DNA from: Gammaproteobacteria bacterium
Lineage (GTDB): Bacteria; Gemmatimonadota; Gemmatimonadetes; Longimicrobiales; Gaopeijiaceae
DNA length: 64,000 nt
Direction of reading: 5' to 3'
Assembly: GCA_028820325.1 (NCBI GenBank)
Contig: JAPPJO010000088.1
Location: forward strand, 186,001-250,000
Part shown: piece after piece, positions 29,501 through 38,385 of the stretch
Layout of the letters: each line of letters starts with the position of its first letter
Position numbering within the stretch: position 1 is the stretch's first letter
Notes under the pieces: generated by a model
The model's database searches: none
Seen by the model: only the letters and a program-made list of their open reading frames with translations
Told to the model about the DNA's origin: nothing
Translations under genes and position numbers: made by a program

Positions 29501-29696
29501 AAACGACGAGGACCTGGACTTGATCCAGGGACAGTTCGGGAAGGATCTCCTGAACCAGGTTTCTCGCTGCCGCCAGGCCCGCGAGGAGCAGAAACAGCAT
29601 GAGCACGTTCGCCGCCACGCTGTTTCGGGCCATGAAGGCGATCGGCCCGGCGCGGCCGCCGGTCAGGTTCGGCTGATCCGCCCCTTCAGGGGTCAA
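26505..29696 (-). CDS. RND-family efflux transporter, inner-membrane subunit
   Basis: A protein of about 1063 residues with the AcrB/CusA/HAE1 layout: TM1 NVLMLFLLLAGLAAA, a porter region (LSLDQVQVLVVYPGATPGEI), then TM2-6 including the proton-relay Asp pair in GIVVDDAIVVGESV, a second porter half, and TM7-12 with SGVVVNDSLMMIKFIND and LMLVIPALLM. It is driven by the proton gradient and exports small molecules or metals. TTG 29696 is a tentative start that gives a normal cytoplasmic leader (GRAGPIAFMARNSVAAN); ATG 29633 would leave only 7 residues before TM1. No membrane-fusion protein or outer-membrane channel gene lies beside it. Confidence 0.9.
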   Translation of the reverse strand: MTPEGADQPNLTGGRAGPIAFMARNSVAANVLMLFLLLAGLAAARNLVQEILPELSLDQVQVLVVYPGATPGEIEESIVTKIEEQIRGVEGLDRVEATASEGFGSVIAQFKSGTDVDRAISEVKAEVDRIITFPEEAERPQVREITSRQNVIRLLVHGDVPERALKELAYEIEEGISSLPEVSLAEVSGARPYEVSIEVPVSRLRALGLTLEDVAMAVRQGSMELSAGRISDGENEILVRTLGRNYDQGDFEDIIVLTRSDGTSVRLNEIATVRDGFADTDLSVRYNGRRAVGIDVYRASNEKVLEIAEAVRQYLAGEVLPALPPGVEVEIWKDDSVEVSGRLGLMIENALLGLALVLLALTLFLEVRLALWVAIGLAVSFIGAFLFMEFLGVSVNMFSLMALVLALGIVVDDAIVVGESVFTQRERGVGGVAAAIQGTRRVSAPVIFSVLTTVTAFSALLTAPGPQGELGRPIPLVVITVLLISLVESLLVLPNHLAHLPAPGASREGWLSGRLNRVRGRVDALLKRVVDGPLDRGLRLSVDQPGIVLASAAGLLVLTMAVVNAGVVPNQFLTPIEGEVVSANLEMPVGTPGERTSAVAAQLEAAGHRAVERISRERDADADPLEVGVAVTVGQSAALYDPLGGNAVEAARGHLGAVQFKLIDWERHDIAPSTFERLWREEVGVLPSARSLSISSNLITLGLPVHFELSHPDPERLAVIADEFVTELNGIDGVFDVRSNPDEGFRELQLELKPAARTLNLTVGHFASQVRSAFFGAEALRVQRGREDVGVFVRLPEDERDSAVDVERYLVRTPGGEVPLGQVASAGFARSAATIHRMDGRRAVTVTADVDPVLATGQQVNRSLEEGILERLSAEDRLFEHTYGGQRKQQEEANADLSRSLFLALLVMYALMAIPFGSYTQPLIILAAVPLGVIGAVAGHMLLGLSLGIWSMYGLIGVSGVVVNDSLMMIKFINDLKASGLPVRDAIVAGAKDRFRAILLTSVTTFVGVAPLVFETSTHAQHLVPLAASVGFGVLIATALLMLVIPALLMAQHLIVAGRAARA

Positions 29697-29982
29697 GGGC
29701 CACCTGCTCGCTTCCCGCGAGGCCCAAGCCCTTCCGGAGGCAGGTCTGATCCATGGCGCATGCGGGATGCCTACGCGAGAGGTGACGGGGAAGACTCCCA
29801 CCCCCTGCAAGAGAACCATGACACCAGCCGCAATCAAGAAGCGCGTCGTCCATGCGGCGTCCTGCGTGGAGGAAAGCGTCGGCGGCCAGCCAGGCGAGGG
29901 TGGCGGGAGGACTAGGTTTCCGAGGCTGCACGCTGTAGGCTGACTGCAACCCACCCAGTCCCGCCCCGGGGGAGGCAGTCAG

Positions 29983-32658
29983 ATGGTTCTTCGCGTTCGT
30001 CCACGCAGAGCGCTCCGCCTGTTCGCGGCCATTGTTGTCACGGCGACCTCCATTTCGGTCTTCGGCACGCCCGCGCGCGCCCAACTTACCTCGCCCATCG
30101 AACTGACCACCCTCTCCGTGCCGCGCTTCGACATCATCCCTTCCCCCATCGAACTCACCGGCCCGGTGCGTCCCGGGGAGTACCTCGGCGTGGTCGGCCC
30201 GCGCGCGGCGTGGCTGGGGCTCGAGACCGGTGAAGCCGAACTGTGGGTGCATCCGCTGAAGGTCGGAAACGGCTTCCGCCTGAGCTTCACCACGCCCCGC
30301 TATGGCGCTCCGATCCCCGGGGGCCAGGTGGCGCGCACGGTGCACGTGCGGCCCGAGCTGGCGACCATCACCTACAGCCACGCTGCCTTCCAGGTGCGCC
30401 AGCACATCCTCGCGCCCGCGGACACGGCCACGTCCGGCCTCCTCGTGCTGCTGGAGGTCGACACCCCCGAGCCGCTCGAGATCGTCGCCGAGTTCGAGCC
30501 CGTGCTGAACTACATGTGGCCGGGCTCGCTGGGCGGACAGTACGCGTACTGGGATGCCGAGCGGCGCCTGTTCGTCCTCTCCGAGAGCCTGCAGACCCGC
30601 AACGCGGTCGTGGGGTCGCCGTGGGCGACCAACTCGGTGGAGCATCCGGCGCACCAGTTGGGCGAGGCGCCCCGCACGATGGTGATTCCGGTCGATCCGG
30701 AGCGGGCGGGGCGAGAGTTCATCCCCATCGCGGTCGCGGCCGGCACCGGCCCCCGCGAGACCGTCTTCGAGAGCTACCGCGAGCTCATCGCGAACGCCGA
30801 GGGGCTCTATTACGACAAGCGGTTGTGGGCCGGTCGCGCGCTCGCGTCCACCGTCTCGGTCGAGACCCCCGATCCCGAGCTGGATCTCGCGCTCGAGTGG
30901 GCCAAGATCAACCTGGAGGAACAGCGGGTGTGCAACCCGGATCTGGGGTGCGGCTTCGTCGCCGGCTGGGGGTTGTCGCGCAACGGCACCCGCCCCGGTT
31001 TCGGCTGGTTCTTCGGCGGCGATGCGGCCATCAACACCTTCGCCATGGACGCGCTGGGCCAGTGGGATCTGGTGGCCGAGGAGCTGGCGTTTCTCGCCCG
31101 CTACCAGCGCGCCGACGGCAAGATCACCCATGAGATTTCGCAGGCCGCCGCGCACATCGACTGGTTCGACTCCTACTCTTACGCCTATTACCACGCCGAC
31201 ACCACGCCCTACTGGATGCTCGCGCTGTACGAGTACTGGCGGGCCAGCGGCGACGACGAGCTGGTGCGCGAGCTGTGGCCGGCCTACCGGCGCGCGTGGG
31301 TGTGGTGCCTGACCGCCGAGACCGACGGCGACGGCATCATCGAGAACACGGTGGGCGGTCTCGGCGCGGTCGAGGTGGGGGGGCTGGGGGAGGCCATCCA
31401 CCAGGACATCTACCTCGCCGCGGTCTGGGTCGCGGCCCTCCAGGGGACGCGCGTGCTGGCGGAACATGTGGGTGACGGGGAGGTCGGGGCGGTTGCGGCC
31501 CGTCTGGCGCCCGAGGCACGAAGAACGCTCAACGAGGCCTACTGGCGGGAAGCGGAGGGGCACCACGCCTTCGCGATCCTCCGCGGGGGCGGCACCAACG
31601 ACAACCTCACCGTGTGGCCCGCCACGGCGGCCTCGTTCGGCCTGCTCGACGATGAACGGGCACGCTCCACCCTGTTCAGGATCGCCGGCGACCGGGTGTC
31701 GTCAGACTGGGGTGCGCACATGCTCTCGACGGAGAGTGACCTCTATGACCCGCTCCAGTACAACATGGGCACCGTCTGGCCCTTCGTGACCGGTTTCGCG
31801 GCGTGGGCCCAGTACCGCTACCGCCGTCCCTGGGCAGGCTTCCACCTGATGGACGCGGTGAAACAGATGACCTTCGACTGGGCGTTGGGACGCCATCCGG
31901 AACTGCTGTCCGGCAGCTTCTACCAGCCTCTGGACCAGACCGTGCCGCACCAGTTCTTCGCGACCTCGATGCTCGTCACGCCCCTGCTGCGAGGCGTCTT
32001 CGGGTGGCAGCCGGACGCGCCGCGGGGGCGGGCCCGGCTCGCACCCCAGCTGCCCCCGGACTGGCCGACGGCCACGATCCGCGGACTGCGCGCCGGGAAC
32101 ACGACCCTGGACGTGGAGATTCGCCAGAACTGGAACTCCGCCGGTGGCGAGCAGCGAGCGATCATCCGCTGGCGAGGTCCCCGGCTGGATCTCGAATTCG
32201 TTCCCGACGTGCCCGTCGGAGCCCGCAACCCGTCGATCACGGTGGATGGCGTTCCGGCGCCCTCCGGGGGGGCCGTCCGCGTCCAGGTTGGCAGCGACGC
32301 ATCCGGAGCCGGGGGTGCCGAAACCGAAGCCATGGACCAGGACGATGTTGCCGAGATCGTGGTGCGCTGGGAGGGCGGGCTGGCGGTGGCCCCGCCGCGC
32401 ATCGACCTGGAGCCGGGTCAGCGCAGAACGGGCCTGCGGATCATCGACCTGGTGGCCGACGACGACGGTTGGCTGCTCACTCTCGAAGGCTCGCCGGGAC
32501 GCGACTACGATGTTGAGCTTTTCGGCACCCTGATCGACGCCGCCGCGACCGATGCCACGGCGATCGTATCCGGCCAATCGGATAATACCATCCGCGTGAG
32601 CTTCACCGGCGACGCGGGCCGCGCCACTACTGTGGTCAGGCTTACCCCGACGCCATGA
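29983..32658 (+). CDS. Exported six-hairpin glycoside hydrolase (glycogen-debranching/GH63-like)
   Basis: An 891-residue protein with a signal peptide (LFAAIVVTATSISVFGTPAR, cut near residue 34). A beta-sandwich-like N-terminal part is followed by an (alpha/alpha)6 barrel (roughly residues 300-700): WGLSRNGTRPGFGWFFGGDA, AINTFAMDALGQWD, GKITHEISQAA, HADTTPYWMLALYEYW, DGDGIIENTVGG and YNMGTVWPFVTGFAAW. These motifs match amylo-1,6-glucosidase/GH63/GH15-type six-hairpin enzymes. It would act on oligosaccharides in the periplasm. GGGGGAGG lies 7 bases before ATG 29983. The gene is divergent from the RND transporter. Its substrate is unknown; the downstream SusCD pair would be a natural uptake partner. 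Confidence 0.85.
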   Translation: MVLRVRPRRALRLFAAIVVTATSISVFGTPARAQLTSPIELTTLSVPRFDIIPSPIELTGPVRPGEYLGVVGPRAAWLGLETGEAELWVHPLKVGNGFRLSFTTPRYGAPIPGGQVARTVHVRPELATITYSHAAFQVRQHILAPADTATSGLLVLLEVDTPEPLEIVAEFEPVLNYMWPGSLGGQYAYWDAERRLFVLSESLQTRNAVVGSPWATNSVEHPAHQLGEAPRTMVIPVDPERAGREFIPIAVAAGTGPRETVFESYRELIANAEGLYYDKRLWAGRALASTVSVETPDPELDLALEWAKINLEEQRVCNPDLGCGFVAGWGLSRNGTRPGFGWFFGGDAAINTFAMDALGQWDLVAEELAFLARYQRADGKITHEISQAAAHIDWFDSYSYAYYHADTTPYWMLALYEYWRASGDDELVRELWPAYRRAWVWCLTAETDGDGIIENTVGGLGAVEVGGLGEAIHQDIYLAAVWVAALQGTRVLAEHVGDGEVGAVAARLAPEARRTLNEAYWREAEGHHAFAILRGGGTNDNLTVWPATAASFGLLDDERARSTLFRIAGDRVSSDWGAHMLSTESDLYDPLQYNMGTVWPFVTGFAAWAQYRYRRPWAGFHLMDAVKQMTFDWALGRHPELLSGSFYQPLDQTVPHQFFATSMLVTPLLRGVFGWQPDAPRGRARLAPQLPPDWPTATIRGLRAGNTTLDVEIRQNWNSAGGEQRAIIRWRGPRLDLEFVPDVPVGARNPSITVDGVPAPSGGAVRVQVGSDASGAGGAETEAMDQDDVAEIVVRWEGGLAVAPPRIDLEPGQRRTGLRIIDLVADDDGWLLTLEGSPGRDYDVELFGTLIDAAATDATAIVSGQSDNTIRVSFTGDAGRATTVVRLTPTP

Positions 32659-32799
32659 GCGTCGGCTGACGCAGACTCGCGCCAACGCCTGCGTCGCCCC
32701 GCGAGCCCGCCGACTCGGCCGGTTCAGGGCCGTTCAGCACCTCCATCGTGCCGAGTTCCCTGTGCACCAACCTCCTCGCAACCCGTGCGGTAGAGCCTC

Positions 32800-32885
32800 G
32801 CGCAACGTATTAGTTATAGGCTAGGGAGCGGTGTGTGCCTGCCGACACGCAGCGGGCCTGCTCCAGACGGTCTCAGAGGCGGCGC
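32800..32885 (+). promoter_or_regulatory. AT-rich leader before the DUF1592-SusCD cassette
   Basis: The 227-bp gap after the hydrolase gene contains a rare AT-rich patch (CGTATTAGTTATAGGCTAG, from about 32805) ending about 60 bases before the DUF1592 start. TATAGG at 32815-32820 could be a -10 element, but I see no convincing -35 box. It is the most promoter-like stretch ahead of the cassette. Confidence 0.3.
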
Positions 32886-35327
32886 ATGAAGAGACTCTCC
32901 GAGAGTTCGGTTCTCCTCGCAACGTGGTCCCTGGCCAGCCTTGGCCTGCTTGTGGGCAGCGGCACTTCCAATGCCGTTGGAACTGCGTCACTCGACGTCG
33001 GTTTTGGCGCCCCCCACGCGACCGAGCCCGTTTCCACTCCCTCCCCCGCCCCGCCGTCCCCCGCGCTCACGGCCGTCGTCCAGCAGTACTGCGTGGTCTG
33101 CCACAACGACGCGCTCCTCACCGGCAACCTCTCTCTGCAGCACTTCGCCGTGGAGGCCGCCACAGAGGAGCGGGAGACCGCGGAAAAGATGATCCGCAAG
33201 CTTCGCGCGGGGATGATGCCGCCGCCCGGGATTCCGCGCCCGTCGGCCGATACCCTGCTGTCGCTGGTGGAGACGCTGGAATCCTCCGTCGACGAGGTCG
33301 CCAGCGCGCTCCCCAATCTGGGCACGCGGCGGTTTCAGCGGCTCAGCCGGCCCGAATACGAGCGCGTCATCCACGAACTCCTGGGACTCGAGGTGAACGC
33401 GGACAACTGGCTTCCCGAGGATCTGCTGGTGGGGAGCTTCGACAACATGTCCGCCGCCCAGGGCCTCTCGACCACCCTGCTGGACTCCTACCTGAAGGCC
33501 GCCATCGACGTCAGCCGGCTCGCCATCGGAAACCCGCAGGCCCTGTCCTCCACCACCAAGCACCGCAACCCCCTCGAGGTGTCGCAGCACGCGTGGGAGC
33601 AGGTCGAGGGAGCGCCCTTCGGCACCCGGGGCGGGATGGTGGTGACGCACGACTTCCCGGCGGACGGCGAGTACGTCTTCCGGGTGGAGACGGAGTTCGG
33701 CAGCGGCAACCAGGTCGCCGCCGAGGACATCGACATCTCCATCGACGGGGAACCGGTCGCGCTGCTCAGGCTCGAGTACAACGCCGTGCGCACCGTGCCC
33801 GCCATCGAGACCGAACCGATTTTCGTGCGGGCTGGCCAGCGCAAGGTGTCGGCCGCCTTCGTCAACGTCATCGAGGGACCCTACGAGGACCGCTTCAGCC
33901 CGGCCGCCTGGTCGGCCGCGGGGACGGCGGGAGGCAGCTACGGGGTAACGGGCCTTACGCACCTGAAGGAGTTGCTCATCACCGGCCCGGCCAATGTCTC
34001 CGGGGTGGGACAGACCGAGAGTCGGCAGCGCATCTTCACCTGCCGTCCATCCGCCCCCGGGGAAGCTCGTCCCTGCGCGCAGTCGATCCTGTCGCGGCTC
34101 GCCACGCGCGCCCACCGCCGGCCGCCTTCGTCCGACGACATCGCCGACCTGATGCGCTTCTACGACGCGGCGGCGGCCGACGAGGGCTTCGAGGCCGGGG
34201 TGCAGATGGGTCTGCAGGCGATTCTGGTGTCCCCGGAGTTCGTCTTCCGGCTGGAGCGCGAGCCCGCCGACACCCGGCCCGGCGAGGGCTACCCCCTGAG
34301 CGACATCGATCTCGCCACCCGGCTCTCCTTCTTCCTGTGGGCGACGGTGCCCGACGAGGAGCTGCTGGAGGTGGCGGGGAGCGGCCGGCTTTCGGCACCG
34401 GAGGTCCTGGAGGCGCAGGTCGAGCGCATGTTGCGGGATCCGCGCTCCGAGACCCTGGCCACGCGCTTCGCCCACCAGTGGCTGAGGCTGCAGGACGTGG
34501 GCAAGGTGTGGCCGGAGTCCTACCTCTACCCGGACTTCTCGCAGCAGTTGGCCGGAGCCATGGTGCGGGAGACCGAGCTGCTCTTCGACTACCTGGTTCG
34601 GGAAGACCGGAGCCTGCTCGAACTGCTCGATGCGAACTACTCCTTCCTCAACTGGCGGCTCGCGCGGCATTACGGGATCGAGGGCGACTTCCAGGGCGAC
34701 GATTTCCGCCTCGTGCGGTATCCGGACGGTCGCCGCCGAGGCGTGCTCGGCCACGGGAGCGTGCTGCACCTCACATCCATGTCGGGCCGCACCTCGCCCG
34801 TGCTGCGCGGCAAATGGGTGATGGAGGTGCTGATGGGGACGCCTCCGCCGCCCCCTCCACCCAACGTCCCGACCCTTGAGGGCAGCCCGGACGCCGACGG
34901 GGACCGCATCCTGACGACGCGCGAGCGCATGGAGTTGCATCGCTCGAGCCCCGTGTGCAGTTCCTGCCACAACTTCATCGACCCCATCGGCCTCGCGCTC
35001 GACAACTTCGACGTCACGGGACGCTGGCGGGTGCGTGAGAACATGGCCCCGCTCGACACCCGCGGCACCTTCTACGACGGCACCGCCCTGAGCTCGCCCG
35101 GAGATCTGGCCGCGGTGCTCCTCAAGCGTCCGATCCCGCTCGTGCGCAACTTCACCGAGCATCTGTTCGCGTATGCGATCGGGCGGCCCGCCGACCATCT
35201 CGATCAGCCGACCATCCGCGCCATCACGCGGGCAGCGGCGGCAAGCAGCTACAGCATCTCGTCGATTGTGCTGGGAGTCGTACGGAGCGCTCCCTTCCGC
35301 ATGCGACAAACGCAGGAGGTTCAATGA
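32886..35327 (+). CDS. DUF1592/DUF1588-type exported protein with two CxxCH motifs
   Basis: An 813-residue exported protein. It has a signal-like N-terminus, then CVVCHN at Cys69/Cys72/His73, MIRKLRAGMMPPP and LSRPEYERVIHELLGLE (DUF1587-like), a jelly-roll-like middle, then GVQMGLQAILVSPEFVFR (DUF1595/1592-type), RTSPVLRGKWVMEVLMG (DUF1588), and a final CSSCHNFIDPIGLALDNFD at Cys691/Cys694/His695 with a DUF1585-like tail. These proteins are common in planctomycetes, acidobacteria and gemmatimonads and bear c-type heme motifs, but their reaction is undefined. ATG 32886 is used. Its stop overlaps the SusC start. It pairs with a DUF1552 gene, as is usual for this family. Confidence 0.9.
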   Translation: MKRLSESSVLLATWSLASLGLLVGSGTSNAVGTASLDVGFGAPHATEPVSTPSPAPPSPALTAVVQQYCVVCHNDALLTGNLSLQHFAVEAATEERETAEKMIRKLRAGMMPPPGIPRPSADTLLSLVETLESSVDEVASALPNLGTRRFQRLSRPEYERVIHELLGLEVNADNWLPEDLLVGSFDNMSAAQGLSTTLLDSYLKAAIDVSRLAIGNPQALSSTTKHRNPLEVSQHAWEQVEGAPFGTRGGMVVTHDFPADGEYVFRVETEFGSGNQVAAEDIDISIDGEPVALLRLEYNAVRTVPAIETEPIFVRAGQRKVSAAFVNVIEGPYEDRFSPAAWSAAGTAGGSYGVTGLTHLKELLITGPANVSGVGQTESRQRIFTCRPSAPGEARPCAQSILSRLATRAHRRPPSSDDIADLMRFYDAAAADEGFEAGVQMGLQAILVSPEFVFRLEREPADTRPGEGYPLSDIDLATRLSFFLWATVPDEELLEVAGSGRLSAPEVLEAQVERMLRDPRSETLATRFAHQWLRLQDVGKVWPESYLYPDFSQQLAGAMVRETELLFDYLVREDRSLLELLDANYSFLNWRLARHYGIEGDFQGDDFRLVRYPDGRRRGVLGHGSVLHLTSMSGRTSPVLRGKWVMEVLMGTPPPPPPPNVPTLEGSPDADGDRILTTRERMELHRSSPVCSSCHNFIDPIGLALDNFDVTGRWRVRENMAPLDTRGTFYDGTALSSPGDLAAVLLKRPIPLVRNFTEHLFAYAIGRPADHLDQPTIRAITRAAAASSYSISSIVLGVVRSAPFRMRQTQEVQ

Positions 35328-38326
35328 GAGAGTCCACGTCTGCAACCAGTCACCGCCCGACCTGGATGGCGCTCCCGGTCATTGGCCGCGCCGCCGTTCT
35401 GGCCCTCGCCCTTGTGTGGTCCCTCCCGCTGGCGGCCCAGCAGGGGCGGATCACCGGGCTCGTCACCAACGCCGCCACCGGGCAGCCCATCTCCTCGGCA
35501 CAGGTCTTCCTGCCCGAGTTGAACGTCGGCGCGCTCTCCGCGTCGAACGGCCGCTACCTCCTGCTGGGGGTCAACGTCGGCACCCATACGGTGCGCGTCG
35601 AGCGCATCGGCTTCGCGGCGGCAACCGTGGAGGTCACCGTTGCGGTCGACCAGTCCGTCGAGGCCAACTTCCAACTCCAGGAGGTGGCCCTTAACCTGGA
35701 CGAGATCGTGGTGACCGGAACCGGCGCGCCCACCCAGCGGCGCCGCCTGGGACAGACCATTACCTCGGTCACGGCCGACGAACTCGCGATCGCGCCCATC
35801 ACCAGCCTCTCCGACGCGCTGGTGGGACGGCTCGCGGGAGCCCGCGGTCTCATCTCGGGTGGTCAGACCGGCGCCGGCAGCGCGATCACGCTCCGGGGCA
35901 CGTCGAGCATCAGCCAGCGCCAGAGCCCGCTCATCTACGTGGACGGCGTGCGCATGGACAACGCAGTCGAGCGCGCCACGTCCGTGAGGACCGACCGGCT
36001 GCAGGACATCAATCCCCAGGACATCGACCGGGTGGAGGTCATCCGGGGGGCAGCGGCCGCGACCCTCTACGGCACCGAAGCCTCCAGCGGCGTGATCCAG
36101 ATCTTCACCAAGCGGGGACAGACGGGCTCGCCGGTATACGCCTTCTCGACCGACCTCCAACACCTCGCCTTTCCACGCGACTTCCCGGATAACTGCGGAT
36201 ACAACCGTGCCGAGCATCGGCTCCTCTGCGACAGTCCCTGGGAAGAGAACGCGGTGCTCGGGTATCACCAGAACTACAACCTGTCGGTTCGCGGCGGGAC
36301 GCCCGGCCTGCGCTACTACCTGTCCGGGCGCCTGATGGAGGAGCGGAACCCCTCGCCCAACAACGAACTGGCCAACCAGTCGGTGCGCGCCACCTTCGAC
36401 TTCACCCATACCGAGAAGCTGACCAGCCAGGTCGGGGTGAATGTCGTGCGGCGCAACCTCCAGACCGCCACCCCCGGGTGGGGCGACCTCTTCGGCAACC
36501 TCATGCTCGGGAATCCGTTGCGCGCCACCGAGACCAATCCTCACGGGGCCTACACGCCCCTGCTGGCCAGCCGCATCACGGAGAACCTCCAGGAGTCCGT
36601 CAACACCATGCTCAACGCCTCGCTGGTCTACCAGTGGGCCGAAGGACTCAGCTCCACCCTTCAGATGGGGCACAACTTCATCGACAGCCGCTTCAGCGCG
36701 TTCTTCCCCCAAGGCGTGGTCGCGGAGTCGGTCACCGGCTACAAGCAGGTGAGAAACTCGCGCTTCGCCACGACCACGCTGGACTTCAGCACCCACTGGG
36801 AGACCCAGATCAGCGACCGGATGGTCGGCAACGTCACGGTCGGCGGCCAGAGCTTCCGCGAGGTGCAGGCGAACGAGTTCGCGTCCGTGCGCGAGTTCGG
36901 GTCGCCCACCCTCAAGACCCTCAGCGGCGGCGCCCAGATCACCGGGGTGAGCGAGGGCTTCGAGGAGGTCATCAACGCGGGTCTCTTCGTCCAGGGGCAG
37001 GTCGGGCTCGACGACCGCCTCTTCCTGACCGGGGGCGTTCGCGCGGACGGCAACTCGGCATTCGGCGAGGACTTCGGCCTCCAGGTGTACCCCAAGGCGG
37101 GTGTGTCCTGGGTGGTCTCCGAGTACGACTTCTGGAACGTCGGCTGGATGAACGAACTCAGGCTGCGCGCGGCGCTGGGTGCCTCCGGTCTGCAGCCGGG
37201 CGCCTTCGACGCCCAGCGCACCTGGAGCCCGAGCAGCAGCGTCATCGGCGGCTACCTTACGCCCCAGAACCTGGGCAATCCGGAACTCAAGCCCGAGCGT
37301 TCGACCGAGATCGAGCTGGCGGTCGAGGCGGGGCTGCTGGACGGCCGCTTCGGCATGGAGCTGGTGTACTTCAACCAGACCACCGACGATGCGCTGCTTC
37401 CGGTGCCGCCCTCGCCCGGAGACGGGTTCACCCGCTCGCAGTTGCGGAACCTGGGCACGCTCAAGTCCTGGGGGCTCGAACTCACCGCCGACGCGCGCCT
37501 GGTGCAGAGCCCCAGCTTTACCTGGGACCTGACGCTCAGCCCCACCTACCTGAAGCAGTGGGCGGACGACCTGGGCGGGCAGCCCGACCGGCGCCTCGGC
37601 AGCCGGCGCCGGTTCCATTCGCTCTACGAGGGGATGTGGCCCGGCATCTGGATCGCCCCCATCGTCGACCCCAACCAGCCCTACATTCTCTCCGGACCCA
37701 TCGACGAGATCCGCAGCCGCCGGGACATCGCGCCCAACATCCTGAAGGCGGCCGACGGCACCGACTCGCTGGCGGTGATCGGCAGACCCCAGCCCAACTG
37801 GACCATCGACATCCGCAGCGCCATGCAGTTCGGGAGCTTCAGCTTCCGCAACATCTTCGAGGCGGCGGGCGGCTTCATCGTCTCCAACGAGACCGACCAC
37901 CTGCGCAACGCGCTGGGCAACGGTCCCCTGGTAGCGACGCTCGAGCATACCCTGAACGACCCCAACGCCAGCGTCGAGGAGAAACAGCGGCTCGTGGACG
38001 AGTACGGCCGCAAGCACAACGGCGTCATCTCCAACACGGTCTACCCGGGCGACTATGTGCGCTGGGCCGAGCTCACCGTCTCCTACCAGCTTCCGGACTC
38101 GTTCGCCGAGCGTTTCGCGGCAACGAGCGCGCAGATCAGCGTGGGGGCCAAGAACCTCAAGGTGTTCAGCGACTACCTGAGTTCGCCCAAGAACGGCTGG
38201 ATCGACCCCGGCACCCGCGGCATCGAAGCGGGCACCGCCGGCGCCAGCTACTTCACCCAGAACGTCGACTACCTCAAGGTGCCGGCTCCCAGACGCCTGG
38301 TCTTCTCCCTCAGGGCCCAGTTCTGA
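35324..38326 (+). CDS. SusC/RagA-type TonB-linked outer-membrane transporter
   Basis: A 1000-residue protein with a signal peptide (LVWSLPLAAQQ near residue 38), a carboxypeptidase-regulatory-like domain (GRITGLVTNAATGQPISSAQ), a TonB-box-like DEIVVTGT, a plug (DALVGRLAGARGL, SPLIYVDGVRMDN, IRGAAAATLYGTEASSGVI) and a long barrel ending in Phe. It would import large nutrients such as oligosaccharides or peptides with energy from TonB. AGGAGG lies 4 bases before the ATG, which also overlaps the DUF1592 stop (ATGA). susD follows after a 59-bp gap. The DUF1592 coupling is unusual for a SusC gene. Confidence 0.95.
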   Translation: MRESTSATSHRPTWMALPVIGRAAVLALALVWSLPLAAQQGRITGLVTNAATGQPISSAQVFLPELNVGALSASNGRYLLLGVNVGTHTVRVERIGFAAATVEVTVAVDQSVEANFQLQEVALNLDEIVVTGTGAPTQRRRLGQTITSVTADELAIAPITSLSDALVGRLAGARGLISGGQTGAGSAITLRGTSSISQRQSPLIYVDGVRMDNAVERATSVRTDRLQDINPQDIDRVEVIRGAAAATLYGTEASSGVIQIFTKRGQTGSPVYAFSTDLQHLAFPRDFPDNCGYNRAEHRLLCDSPWEENAVLGYHQNYNLSVRGGTPGLRYYLSGRLMEERNPSPNNELANQSVRATFDFTHTEKLTSQVGVNVVRRNLQTATPGWGDLFGNLMLGNPLRATETNPHGAYTPLLASRITENLQESVNTMLNASLVYQWAEGLSSTLQMGHNFIDSRFSAFFPQGVVAESVTGYKQVRNSRFATTTLDFSTHWETQISDRMVGNVTVGGQSFREVQANEFASVREFGSPTLKTLSGGAQITGVSEGFEEVINAGLFVQGQVGLDDRLFLTGGVRADGNSAFGEDFGLQVYPKAGVSWVVSEYDFWNVGWMNELRLRAALGASGLQPGAFDAQRTWSPSSSVIGGYLTPQNLGNPELKPERSTEIELAVEAGLLDGRFGMELVYFNQTTDDALLPVPPSPGDGFTRSQLRNLGTLKSWGLELTADARLVQSPSFTWDLTLSPTYLKQWADDLGGQPDRRLGSRRRFHSLYEGMWPGIWIAPIVDPNQPYILSGPIDEIRSRRDIAPNILKAADGTDSLAVIGRPQPNWTIDIRSAMQFGSFSFRNIFEAAGGFIVSNETDHLRNALGNGPLVATLEHTLNDPNASVEEKQRLVDEYGRKHNGVISNTVYPGDYVRWAELTVSYQLPDSFAERFAATSAQISVGAKNLKVFSDYLSSPKNGWIDPGTRGIEAGTAGASYFTQNVDYLKVPAPRRLVFSLRAQF

Positions 38327-38385
38327 CCGGGCCGAACATGCGGAGGCAATCCATGAACGTGCATGAGAGACAAGGGAGTCGACCG

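Noticed and set aside
27054..29915. 953-residue open frame antisense to the RND transporter
   Set aside because: Composition is His/Arg/Asp-rich without membrane segments; the transporter frame has all twelve helices.
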